Below are positions 1 to 5,030 of a stretch of 5,030 bases of DNA, piece by piece (the stretch's first letter is position 1; the number at the start of each line of letters is the position of its first letter). A model generated the notes under the pieces. It was not told the origin of the DNA, ran no database searches, and saw only the letters and a program-made list of their open reading frames with translations. The DNA is from Bacteroidota bacterium (GTDB lineage Bacteria > Bacteroidota > Bacteroidia > Cytophagales > Cyclobacteriaceae). The position numbers and the translations under genes were made by a program. Location of the stretch: positions 1 through 5,030 of the forward strand of contig JAEZEH010000060.1 of assembly GCA_023417785.1 (NCBI GenBank). The letters are read 5' to 3'.

Positions 1-228
1 GAGTTCCCAGTTTACAAGGTCTTTGGATTTCATGATCGGAACCCCTGGACTCATATGCATCGTAGTGCTGCTCATATAATAAGTATCCCCCACCCGGATC
101 ATCGATAGGTCCGGCACGTCCGCGAAAATTACCGGGTTCACTTCATTGGCTTTCTGGGCGAAGGCAGAACCGGCAATCCATGGCAGTCCCACGATTATGT
201 AAAAAAATACGATGTGCTTATTTGACAT
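1..228 (-). CDS. GH43 family glycoside hydrolase, N-terminal part (partial)
   Basis: Only the first 76 codons are present; the gene continues past the left edge. The ATG at 226-228 opens a Sec signal peptide: a short polar/basic start (MSNKH), a hydrophobic core at about residues 6-22, and a likely signal-peptidase I site after AFA (22-24). There is no lipobox cysteine. The mature start reads NPVIFADVPDLSMIRVGDTYY (31-51) and continues with MSSTTMHMSPGVPIMKSKDL, ending in VNW. This is the first blade of the five-bladed GH43 propeller and most resembles the beta-xylosidase/arabinofuranosidase-like group (GH43_12 type). An Asp in ADVPD (36-40) is the expected general base; the other catalytic acids lie outside the window. 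By family, it should hydrolyse arabinosyl or xylosyl linkages in the periplasm or outside the cell. It is divergent from the MuiA-like gene. The family call is firm; the exact substrate and subfamily are inferred. No clear Shine-Dalgarno precedes the start. Confidence 0.88.
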   Translation of the reverse strand, partial: MSNKHIVFFYIIVGLPWIAGSAFAQKANEVNPVIFADVPDLSMIRVGDTYYMSSTTMHMSPGVPIMKSKDLVNWEL

Positions 229-271
229 GACAAAGGGGTTTGGTCACCCCCCAATTTAAGTGTTTTCAGGA

Positions 272-279
272 CAATTATA
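272..279 (-). promoter_or_regulatory. Possible -7 promoter element for the GH43 gene
   Basis: On the minus strand the bases read TATAATTG, which matches the Bacteroidota -7 consensus TAnnTTTG at five of six defined positions. It lies 43 bases upstream of the GH43 start codon, a plausible leader length. I found no good TTTG-type -33 box at the usual spacing, so the assignment is tentative. Confidence 0.22.
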
Positions 280-468
280 AAGGATCAATGCAAGATGCCG
301 ATAGACAGCGGTAGCATTGCTGCGAATCTTTGCCCAGATTCAGCCAAGGCAATAGATGCGAACAAAACATATGGTCCTCTTCGAAGAAGTCTGAATGCTC
401 GCGGCGCGTAATTTATCTCCTGCATCGGGGTCAAGCCAGGAAACAGGTAACAACAATTCCTTTATGAA

Positions 469-507
469 GCCAGTGGCCTTCGGGTGTGATCACCCGGAGG
501 CACTGGC
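469..507. repeat. Strong 17-pair inverted repeat (hairpin) with TGAT loop
   Basis: The left arm 469-486 and right arm 491-507 pair as GCCAGTG/CACTGGC, a one-base bulge (G476), then CCTTCGGGTG against CACCCGGAGG with a single T-G wobble, closing a four-base loop TGAT. This is far stronger than the surrounding sequence. It is not followed by a T-run on either strand, so it is not a standard intrinsic terminator. It lies about 126 bases upstream of the MuiA-like start and could be a 5' leader structure, a protein-binding palindrome or a dispersed palindromic repeat. Confidence 0.75.
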
Positions 508-542
508 CACAATGCCACGGGTTCAACGCGAGCTATCAGCCT

Positions 543-562
543 CGCCGAATACTGTCTCGGCG
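543..562. repeat. Short GC-rich inverted repeat
   Basis: CGCCGA (543-548) pairs with TCGGCG (557-562) around an eight-base loop. An alternative pairing uses CTCG at 541-544 with CGAG at 563-566 and leaves a two-base bulge. A run of ten A residues (573-582) follows. On the plus strand this is a stem followed by A rather than T, so it is not a terminator; with the 469-507 hairpin it may form a structured leader upstream of the MuiA-like gene. Confidence 0.4.
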
Positions 563-632
563 CGAGAAGGCCAAAAAAAAAATTCATTTATGGAATCGTG
601 GAAATCCTGCATCTAACCAGAAAATCAATCAT

Positions 633-2522
633 ATGAGAATCATAATACTTTTCCTTTTGAGTAGTCTGGCCGTCTCCGGGGTCTGCCAGCAAATCAAAGA
701 GAGGGATCTCACAACCCAAATAGAAGAAGTTACCGTATTTCTGAACAGCGCTCAGATATTCGAAGCCGGCAATACGCAAATCGGCCCCGGAAAGACTCTT
801 TTGAGAATAAAAGGGTTGTCACCGTATCTCGATGACAAAAGTATTCAGGTTAAGGGTGAGGGAGAATTTACCATTCTGTCGGTCAATCATAAAGTCAATT
901 ACCTCGACGCGATAAAACGCGACACAAAGATCGACAGCCTCCATGGAATCATTGATCAAATGGATGAGATCACTGCCCGCGACAAGGCCAGGCTTACTGT
1001 CTTGAGTGAAAAACTAAGTTTGCTCGACGCCAACAAATCCCTGGGCGGATCAGCCAACGGAGTGTCTATTACACAGTTGAAACAGGCACTCGAGCTGTTT
1101 GAATCGGAAGTCCAGAAGACAAAGGACGAGGAAATTCAGATTGGATATGCCATAGAGGCGCGAAACAAAATAAAGACAATACTCGAACGCCAATTGAAGG
1201 AGCTGAATGATCAAACCATTCTTCCGACGAGTGAGATAGAAATTAAGGTTGGTTCCCAGGCCCCGGTTGCCGCGAAATTCCGGGTTACTTACATGGTGAG
1301 CAACACAGGATGGTTTCCGAAATATGATATCCGTGTCGAAAACATTCGCGAGCCTCTTCAAATTATCTACAAGGCAGAGGTTTATCAGAACACAGGTGTA
1401 GACTGGAAGGATGTAAAGCTGAGGTTCTCCAACGGAAACCCTTCGCAAACCGGAACGGCGCCCACGCTTAACACATGGAACCTTGGTTTCGCACGATATA
1501 CGAACCTCAATACCTCGGCGATATACGGATCACGGGCGGCGTTCGATCCCAACCTCCGCTCAGTAAAGGGCCGGGTGATCGACGCAGATGGCCAGTCAAT
1601 ACCCGGCGTTAATGTGGTGGTAAAAGGAACCACTATCGGAACCGTCTCTGACAGATCTGGTAACTATTCCCTTTCCCTTCCGGGCAACGACATACCTGTG
1701 CTCGTCTTTTCCTTTATTGGCTACACAACCCAGGAAGTACCGGTTTATCAACCCGAAACCAACGTCGCGCTTACACCTGATGTACATGCCCTTTCGGAGT
1801 CGGTAGTCGTCGGCTATGGCGCTACTACTCCGATCCGGATCAGGGGCGTTAGTTCAGTACGTGGAAAATATAAAGCAGCATCGATACCACTCGTTACCTC
1901 TACAATCGAAAACCAGACCACTGTCGAAATTGAGGTAAACGAACCATACTCAATTAAATCCAACGGAGAAAAAGTTCTTGTAGACCTTAAGCAGATACAA
2001 GCTGATGCAGTTTACGAGTACTATGCCGTGCCCAAGCTTGACAAGGATGCCTTCCTGATCGCAAGACTCGTAAACTGGGATCAGCACAATTTGCTGGAAG
2101 GTGAGGCAAACCTCTATTTCGAGGAGGCGTTTGTCGGCCGATCGATCCTCAACGCGAAGTCGCTTGAAGACACACTTGATATTTCACTGGGACGCGACAA
2201 GAACATCGTCGTCGGCCGGGAGAAGAATGAAGAATATTGCAAGGCGAGAACGTTCGGAAGCAATGTTTCTGAAACGCGTGGATTCAAAATCATCGTGAGA
2301 AACAAGAAGTCTCAGCCTGTTAATATCACCATCTTCGATCAGATACCCGTTTCAATAATCAGTGATATTTCGGTTACCCCCGAAGAGCTTTCAAAAGCGA
2401 GACTTGAACTGTCAACTGGCAAGGTCACCTGGCAATTACAAATTGAACCTCAGCAACAAAAAGAACTGAAACTCCACTACGAGGTTAAGTATCCGAAACG
2501 GGAGAAGGTCTTTCTGGAATAG
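633..2522 (+). CDS. MuiA-family DUF4140/DUF4139 protein with inserted carboxypeptidase-regulatory-like domain
   Basis: Protein of 629 residues. I chose the ATG at 633 because it opens a clear signal peptide (MRIIILFLLSSLAVSGVCQQ); the open frame extends up to 486, but that part is protein-unlike. Residues about 27-92 match DUF4140, including the GLSPYLDDKSIQVKG stretch. Residues about 95-195 are charged and helical, probably coiled coil. DUF4139 begins near 200 (FRVTYMVSNTGWFPKYDIRV, 216-235), is interrupted near 285-412, and resumes to the end, finishing with LKLHYEVKYPK. The insert contains a carboxypeptidase-regulatory-like domain (about 311-380: KGRVIDADGQSIPGVNVVVK, then GTVSDRSGNYSL), followed by SESVVVGYG (388-396) and IRIRGVSSVRG (401-411), as in SusC-type receptors. 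There is no outer-membrane barrel. The family is named after a mucoidy inhibitor, but its molecular role is not established; an exported, envelope-associated role is inferred. The A-rich leader lacks a clear Shine-Dalgarno. Confidence 0.88.
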   Translation: MRIIILFLLSSLAVSGVCQQIKERDLTTQIEEVTVFLNSAQIFEAGNTQIGPGKTLLRIKGLSPYLDDKSIQVKGEGEFTILSVNHKVNYLDAIKRDTKIDSLHGIIDQMDEITARDKARLTVLSEKLSLLDANKSLGGSANGVSITQLKQALELFESEVQKTKDEEIQIGYAIEARNKIKTILERQLKELNDQTILPTSEIEIKVGSQAPVAAKFRVTYMVSNTGWFPKYDIRVENIREPLQIIYKAEVYQNTGVDWKDVKLRFSNGNPSQTGTAPTLNTWNLGFARYTNLNTSAIYGSRAAFDPNLRSVKGRVIDADGQSIPGVNVVVKGTTIGTVSDRSGNYSLSLPGNDIPVLVFSFIGYTTQEVPVYQPETNVALTPDVHALSESVVVGYGATTPIRIRGVSSVRGKYKAASIPLVTSTIENQTTVEIEVNEPYSIKSNGEKVLVDLKQIQADAVYEYYAVPKLDKDAFLIARLVNWDQHNLLEGEANLYFEEAFVGRSILNAKSLEDTLDISLGRDKNIVVGREKNEEYCKARTFGSNVSETRGFKIIVRNKKSQPVNITIFDQIPVSIISDISVTPEELSKARLELSTGKVTWQLQIEPQQQKELKLHYEVKYPKREKVFLE

Positions 2523-2525
2523 CAT

Positions 2526-2576
2526 GTAGCGGAATAATGACGTGCCCTGCGCAACGATTATTTCCCGAAAAGCTAC
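2526..2576. repeat. Long imperfect hairpin just after the MuiA-like gene
   Basis: Starting four bases after the stop codon, GTAGC (2526-2530) pairs with GCTAC (2572-2576), and GGAATAAT (2531-2538) pairs with ATTATTTCC (2557-2565) with one bulged base; six unpaired bases (CGAAAA) separate the two right-hand segments. The inner part can also partly pair (CGT with ACG). No T-run follows, so it is not a canonical intrinsic terminator, but its position suggests a 3' end or mRNA-stabilising structure. The rest of the 197-bp gap up to the GNAT gene shows no coding signal. Confidence 0.45.
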
Positions 2577-2719
2577 TCCGAACCAAAACATAGGATTACC
2601 TTCGAAGCGCGTTTCCGATAGTCAAGCGTCAGACTTTTAATTAAGGATCTGCTGGAGGCTCCAACCTGACTTCCGCGTTCGGCTATCGCAAACTGATATT
2701 AAAAAATTCAATTTGCACT

Positions 2720-3322
2720 ATGAGTTTCGCTGAAGCATTTCCGAAAACCATGATCCTGGAAACGGATAAAGTTCTGCTCCGTGCTCTCGAGCAGTCAGAC
2801 ACAGAACCTTTCCGGATTATTGCCAAAGACAAAGAAATCTGGTCCTATTTTACAAAGGACCTGAGCAGGGACGACGACTTGAACACGTGGGTTCGCGAAG
2901 CCATAGCCGATATGCAAACCGGCAAACGATTTCCGTTTACGATCATCGAAAAATCTACCGGAAGGATATGTGGATGCACTAGCCTGGGCAGTATTTCATT
3001 CTACGACAAGCGGATTGAAATTGGCTGGACCTGGCTTGGAAAAGAATTTATGGGTACCGGAATCAATACTCACGCAAAATTTCTGTTGCTCCAATTCGCT
3101 TTCGAACAACTGCGGTTCATCCGCGTTGAAATCAAAACCGACAACAAAAATGCCCGCGCCAAAAATGCTTTGGTAAAAATAGGGGCGCAGGCGGAAGGCG
3201 TTTTTAGAAGTCATATGCAGATGTTCAACAACCGCAGAAGGGACTCCATCTATTACAGCATACTCTCGTCGGAATGGGAACTGGTACGGAAAGCCGTTTT
3301 TGGACACATCCATTCCGTTTAG
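2720..3322 (+). CDS. GNAT family N-acetyltransferase (RimJ/RimL type)
   Basis: Protein of 200 residues, a usual length for RimJ/RimL-like GNAT enzymes, which transfer acetyl from acetyl-CoA to an amino group of a protein N-terminus or small molecule in the cytoplasm. The N-terminus shows the family opening LETDKVLLRALEQSD (13-27). Motif A runs through IEIGWTWLGKEFMGTGINTH (99-118), where MGTG forms the acetyl-CoA pyrophosphate loop. Motif B follows as VEIKTDNKNARAKNALVKIG (136-155), then AEGVFRSHM (158-166) and RRRDSIYYSIL (172-182). There is no signal peptide. The start at 2720 keeps the short N-terminal extension seen in related proteins; the second ATG at 2750 (MILETDK) is a reasonable alternative. 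It is downstream of the MuiA-like gene on the same strand, but the 197-bp gap with a hairpin argues against tight co-translation. The substrate cannot be told. Confidence 0.9.
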   Translation: MSFAEAFPKTMILETDKVLLRALEQSDTEPFRIIAKDKEIWSYFTKDLSRDDDLNTWVREAIADMQTGKRFPFTIIEKSTGRICGCTSLGSISFYDKRIEIGWTWLGKEFMGTGINTHAKFLLLQFAFEQLRFIRVEIKTDNKNARAKNALVKIGAQAEGVFRSHMQMFNNRRRDSIYYSILSSEWELVRKAVFGHIHSV

Positions 3323-3363
3323 TGCCAGGTCGGTATAAGAACATTAGTTTTAAAATCCATTAC

Positions 3364-4524
3364 TCATTCAACGGTGACGATAAGCGGTGATCGCAGACGG
3401 GCGGAAAATTGTTCGAGATACGTCTGCCACTCCTCCCGCGAAGTAACTCGCCCGGCTCTTTCCCAACCGAACCCCGCATAGAATTTGCGACTACCTTCGG
3501 GTTTGATGTTGACGAGTATATGACTCTGATCCGTTCTTGAGGTTCTGTAATCCCTGGCTGAAAGCACTTCGCGTGGATCAGTAACTAAGCCGGTACCCAG
3601 AAAGGCATCATCGATTTTTTCCCAGTATCCGAACACGCCATTGGCCGAATCCATAAACGTTTCTCCTTTCGCGTCGTGGAGCGTCAGTCCAGCAGTGATA
3701 TGCGGAATGGGTTCCGCGGAATCAACCAGCTCCTCTATCAATATGAGTTGGCTACCGCGGTCGATGGAAATACGCTTCGTTTCACGAATGGTTATACCGT
3801 TGGCCATCCACGGTGCATACTCCAGTTCGAAGGTGTTTCGAATAGGGCCTTCGGCTATTTTCCTCCACGACACAAAATTCTCTGAAACATATAATGAATC
3901 AACCATCCACACTCCGATTCCACCACAACCCCGGCTTAACCCAACGTGATAAGGGTCGTACCCTTCGCCGTCGTCGGTGTGGTAGCTACCTCCGTCAGTA
4001 TATTTCTTGTACCATTTGTCGATTACCGGGTAGTCGACACGTTTCAACCAACAATCAATTCCGCTCGACATCGTACCCCCTGGTTCCCTGGCTTCTGCCA
4101 GACGCTGCGCCTCCGGACCGTACGTCCGAAACGCGACCCTGTCGTTCTCCCAGGCATAGTCGTCAATTCGTTCAGGAACAATACGCGAAAACACAGGGGT
4201 TTCCGTCTTCGCCGGTTCGTCTGAATACTTCACCTTAAAAACCCTTTCTTCATTCGGGCCCACCGACACATAGGCTAACAGTTGGTCTATGCGCTCGTCT
4301 CCGTCTAAATCAACAACCTGAGTTGGTGTGGTCTTGTCATCAATGACAATTGCGAGTTTACGCCATGCTCCGGTATCCGTAGAGATTCGTTCAGGATCAA
4401 GGCTGATTACCTCCTCGCGTTCAAAGGGAAGACTGTTCCTGATACGGATTGTCTTTTCATTTTGCGGCCGACTACACGCTGTCACGAGGAGCACAGCTGC
4501 TACGAACAATTGGCGCGCTTTCAC
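3364..4524 (-). CDS. DUF4861 domain lipoprotein
   Basis: Protein of 386 residues with a lipoprotein signal: MKARQLFVAAVLLVTAC, lipobox VTAC with the acylated cysteine at 17, so it should be membrane-anchored and face the periplasm or cell surface. The rest matches DUF4861, a family found beside uronic-acid-processing enzymes in Bacteroidota glycan loci, with no established activity known to me. Visible landmarks are DLDGDERID (72-80), an Asp-rich loop like a calcium-binding motif; GIDCWLKRVDYPVIDKWY (155-172); and YHTDDGEGYDPYHVGLSRG (181-199), followed by CGGIGVW. The start is a GTG at 4522-4524, overlapping the TGA of the upstream GH88 gene; an in-frame stop lies 18 bases upstream and no other start codon falls between, so this start is well fixed. 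The overlap implies co-transcription and coupled translation. Its role is probably accessory or enzymatic processing of unsaturated uronate oligosaccharides, by inference from context. Confidence 0.9.
   Translation of the reverse strand: MKARQLFVAAVLLVTACSRPQNEKTIRIRNSLPFEREEVISLDPERISTDTGAWRKLAIVIDDKTTPTQVVDLDGDERIDQLLAYVSVGPNEERVFKVKYSDEPAKTETPVFSRIVPERIDDYAWENDRVAFRTYGPEAQRLAEAREPGGTMSSGIDCWLKRVDYPVIDKWYKKYTDGGSYHTDDGEGYDPYHVGLSRGCGGIGVWMVDSLYVSENFVSWRKIAEGPIRNTFELEYAPWMANGITIRETKRISIDRGSQLILIEELVDSAEPIPHITAGLTLHDAKGETFMDSANGVFGYWEKIDDAFLGTGLVTDPREVLSARDYRTSRTDQSHILVNIKPEGSRKFYAGFGWERAGRVTSREEWQTYLEQFSARLRSPLIVTVE
4521..4524 (-). promoter_or_regulatory. GTGA stop/start overlap coupling GH88 and DUF4861 genes
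   Basis: On the minus strand the bases GTGA contain the GTG start of the DUF4861 gene and the TGA stop of the GH88 gene. The stretch before it (AAACAATAACCAG) has no Shine-Dalgarno-like sequence, so reinitiation by ribosomes ending GH88 is the likely way the second gene is translated. Confidence 0.75.
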
Positions 4525-5030
4525 CTGGTTATTGTTTTTTTATTGGCGGTGATTTCTTTGTAACGAAGCAATGCTTCAACGAAATAATAATCGGCGTAGA
4601 TCAGCGGCACATCAATCTCAGACTTGTGTGGCTTGTGCCCGGTACTATGCATCAGCAGAAATCCATGGTTTGTGCCCGGTTTGGCCATGTACGTGGGACC
4701 AGAAAGGGTTTTCAAAATAGCGCCTGCAGCATCCGTGTATTTACTACCGTTTTCAACGTATTGGCTAAGCTCGATCAACGCAGAAGCGGTGATGGCCGCC
4801 GCCGATGCGTCGCGTTCTTCATTCGGAATACCAGGCGCATCAAAGTCCCAATACGGAACCTTGTCCGCGGGAAGATTCGGATGTCCCAACATAAAATCAG
4901 CAATCCGGATGGCCTGATCGAGAAACCGCTTATCCCTCGTTTCGCGATAGGTTAGTGTGTACCCGTACAAGCCCCAGGCCTGTCCCCTCGTCCACGCCGA
5001 TTCGTCCGCGTAGCCCTGGTGAGTGACACG
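4521..5030 (-). CDS. GH88 unsaturated glucuronyl hydrolase, C-terminal part (partial)
   Basis: The frame is open from the right edge and ends at TGA 4521-4523, giving the last 169 residues of a protein whose start is outside the window. The sequence shows GH88 hallmarks of the (alpha/alpha)6 barrel: SAWTRGQAWGLYGYTLTYRE near the edge, VPYWDFDAPGIPNEERDASA in the middle, then AAAITASALIELS, and FLLMHSTGHKPHKSEIDVPL, followed by IYADYYFVEALLRY near the end. Enzymes of this family hydrate and release the 4,5-unsaturated uronic acid from the non-reducing end of oligosaccharides made by polysaccharide lyases. The catalytic aspartates belong to the missing N-terminal part and could not be checked, nor could the signal peptide. 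It is the upstream partner of the DUF4861 lipoprotein gene, overlapping it by 4 bases. GH105 is related, but the FDAP...RDASAAA and SEIDVPLIYADYY blocks fit GH88 better. Confidence 0.92.
   Translation of the reverse strand, partial: RVTHQGYADESAWTRGQAWGLYGYTLTYRETRDKRFLDQAIRIADFMLGHPNLPADKVPYWDFDAPGIPNEERDASAAAITASALIELSQYVENGSKYTDAAGAILKTLSGPTYMAKPGTNHGFLLMHSTGHKPHKSEIDVPLIYADYYFVEALLRYKEITANKKTITR

Larger units (their letters stand above)
229..632. other. Divergent intergenic region with inverted repeats, no supported gene
   Basis: These 404 bp separate the divergently transcribed GH43 and MuiA-like genes and should hold both promoters. I see an imperfect hairpin at 290-320 (GCAA...TTGC outer stem), a strong hairpin at 469-507, a smaller stem at 543-562 and a run of ten A residues at 573-582. 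A short open frame at 395-616 and a 49-codon in-frame extension of the MuiA-like gene at 486-632 look non-coding: their composition is protein-unlike and they run through the hairpins. I could not match the region to a known riboswitch or RNA family by eye. Confidence 0.6.

Noticed and set aside
519..526. GGGTTCAA resembling a tRNA T-loop
   Set aside because: The flanking bases do not form a T stem, and no acceptor, D or anticodon arms are found around it.
573..582. Run of ten A residues as a phase-variation tract
   Set aside because: It lies upstream of the chosen start in non-coding sequence, so slippage would not shift a reading frame; an effect on promoter spacing is possible but unsupported.
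395..616. Open frame of 73 codons upstream of the MuiA-like gene
   Set aside because: Low-complexity, Ser/Asn-rich translation with no recognisable domain; it spans the strong hairpin and overlaps the leader, so it is most likely chance.
1557..1868. Possible TonB-dependent receptor (SusC) fragment as a separate or broken gene
   Set aside because: The frame is continuous with DUF4140 and DUF4139 on both sides and DUF4139 resumes afterwards, so this is a domain insertion in one intact protein, not a pseudogene.
3323..3363. Possible bidirectional terminator between the convergent GNAT and DUF4861 genes
   Set aside because: The 41-bp gap has only a short TTTTAAAA palindrome and no GC-rich stem followed by T residues.
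4449..4955. Plus-strand open frame of 168 codons over the GH88/DUF4861 junction
   Set aside because: It lies antisense to two well-recognised genes, has no domain signal, and is explained as a shadow frame.

Overview
The window reads as chromosomal DNA of a Bacteroidota bacterium, probably a free-living, polysaccharide-degrading member of the Cytophagales type. Three things suggest this. The carbohydrate-active gene families (GH43, GH88, DUF4861) are typical of Bacteroidota glycan loci. A DUF4140/DUF4139 (MuiA-like) protein carries a SusC-style regulatory domain ending in VVVGYG. The start codons lack clear Shine-Dalgarno sequences and are often preceded by A-rich DNA. Genus and species cannot be named from this sequence.

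Layout from left to right: (1) the first 76 codons of a secreted GH43 glycosidase on the minus strand, running off the left edge; (2) a 404-bp divergent intergenic region with several inverted repeats, including a strong 17-pair hairpin, and no convincing gene; (3) a 629-residue exported MuiA-family protein on the plus strand, in which a carboxypeptidase-regulatory-like domain and a SusC-like VVVGYG...IRIRG stretch are inserted in the middle of DUF4139; (4) a 197-bp gap starting with a long imperfect hairpin; (5) a RimJ/RimL-type GNAT acetyltransferase on the plus strand; (6) a 41-bp convergent gap; (7) a DUF4861 lipoprotein on the minus strand; (8) the C-terminal 169 residues of a GH88 unsaturated glucuronyl hydrolase, running off the right edge. 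GH88 is transcribed first and its stop overlaps the GTG start of the DUF4861 gene by 4 bases.

Taken together, the outer genes are a piece of a glycan-degradation locus. GH88 removes the unsaturated uronic acid left by polysaccharide lyases, DUF4861 proteins commonly accompany such enzymes, and GH43 enzymes attack arabinose/xylose linkages. This points to an acidic plant polysaccharide such as pectin or glucuronoxylan, but the substrate is an inference. The MuiA-like and GNAT genes lie between them in the opposite orientation and have no evident catalytic link to glycan breakdown. No mobile element, CRISPR array, tRNA or rRNA was seen. The most interesting item is the receptor-like insertion in the MuiA-family protein; no clearly new system is evident.
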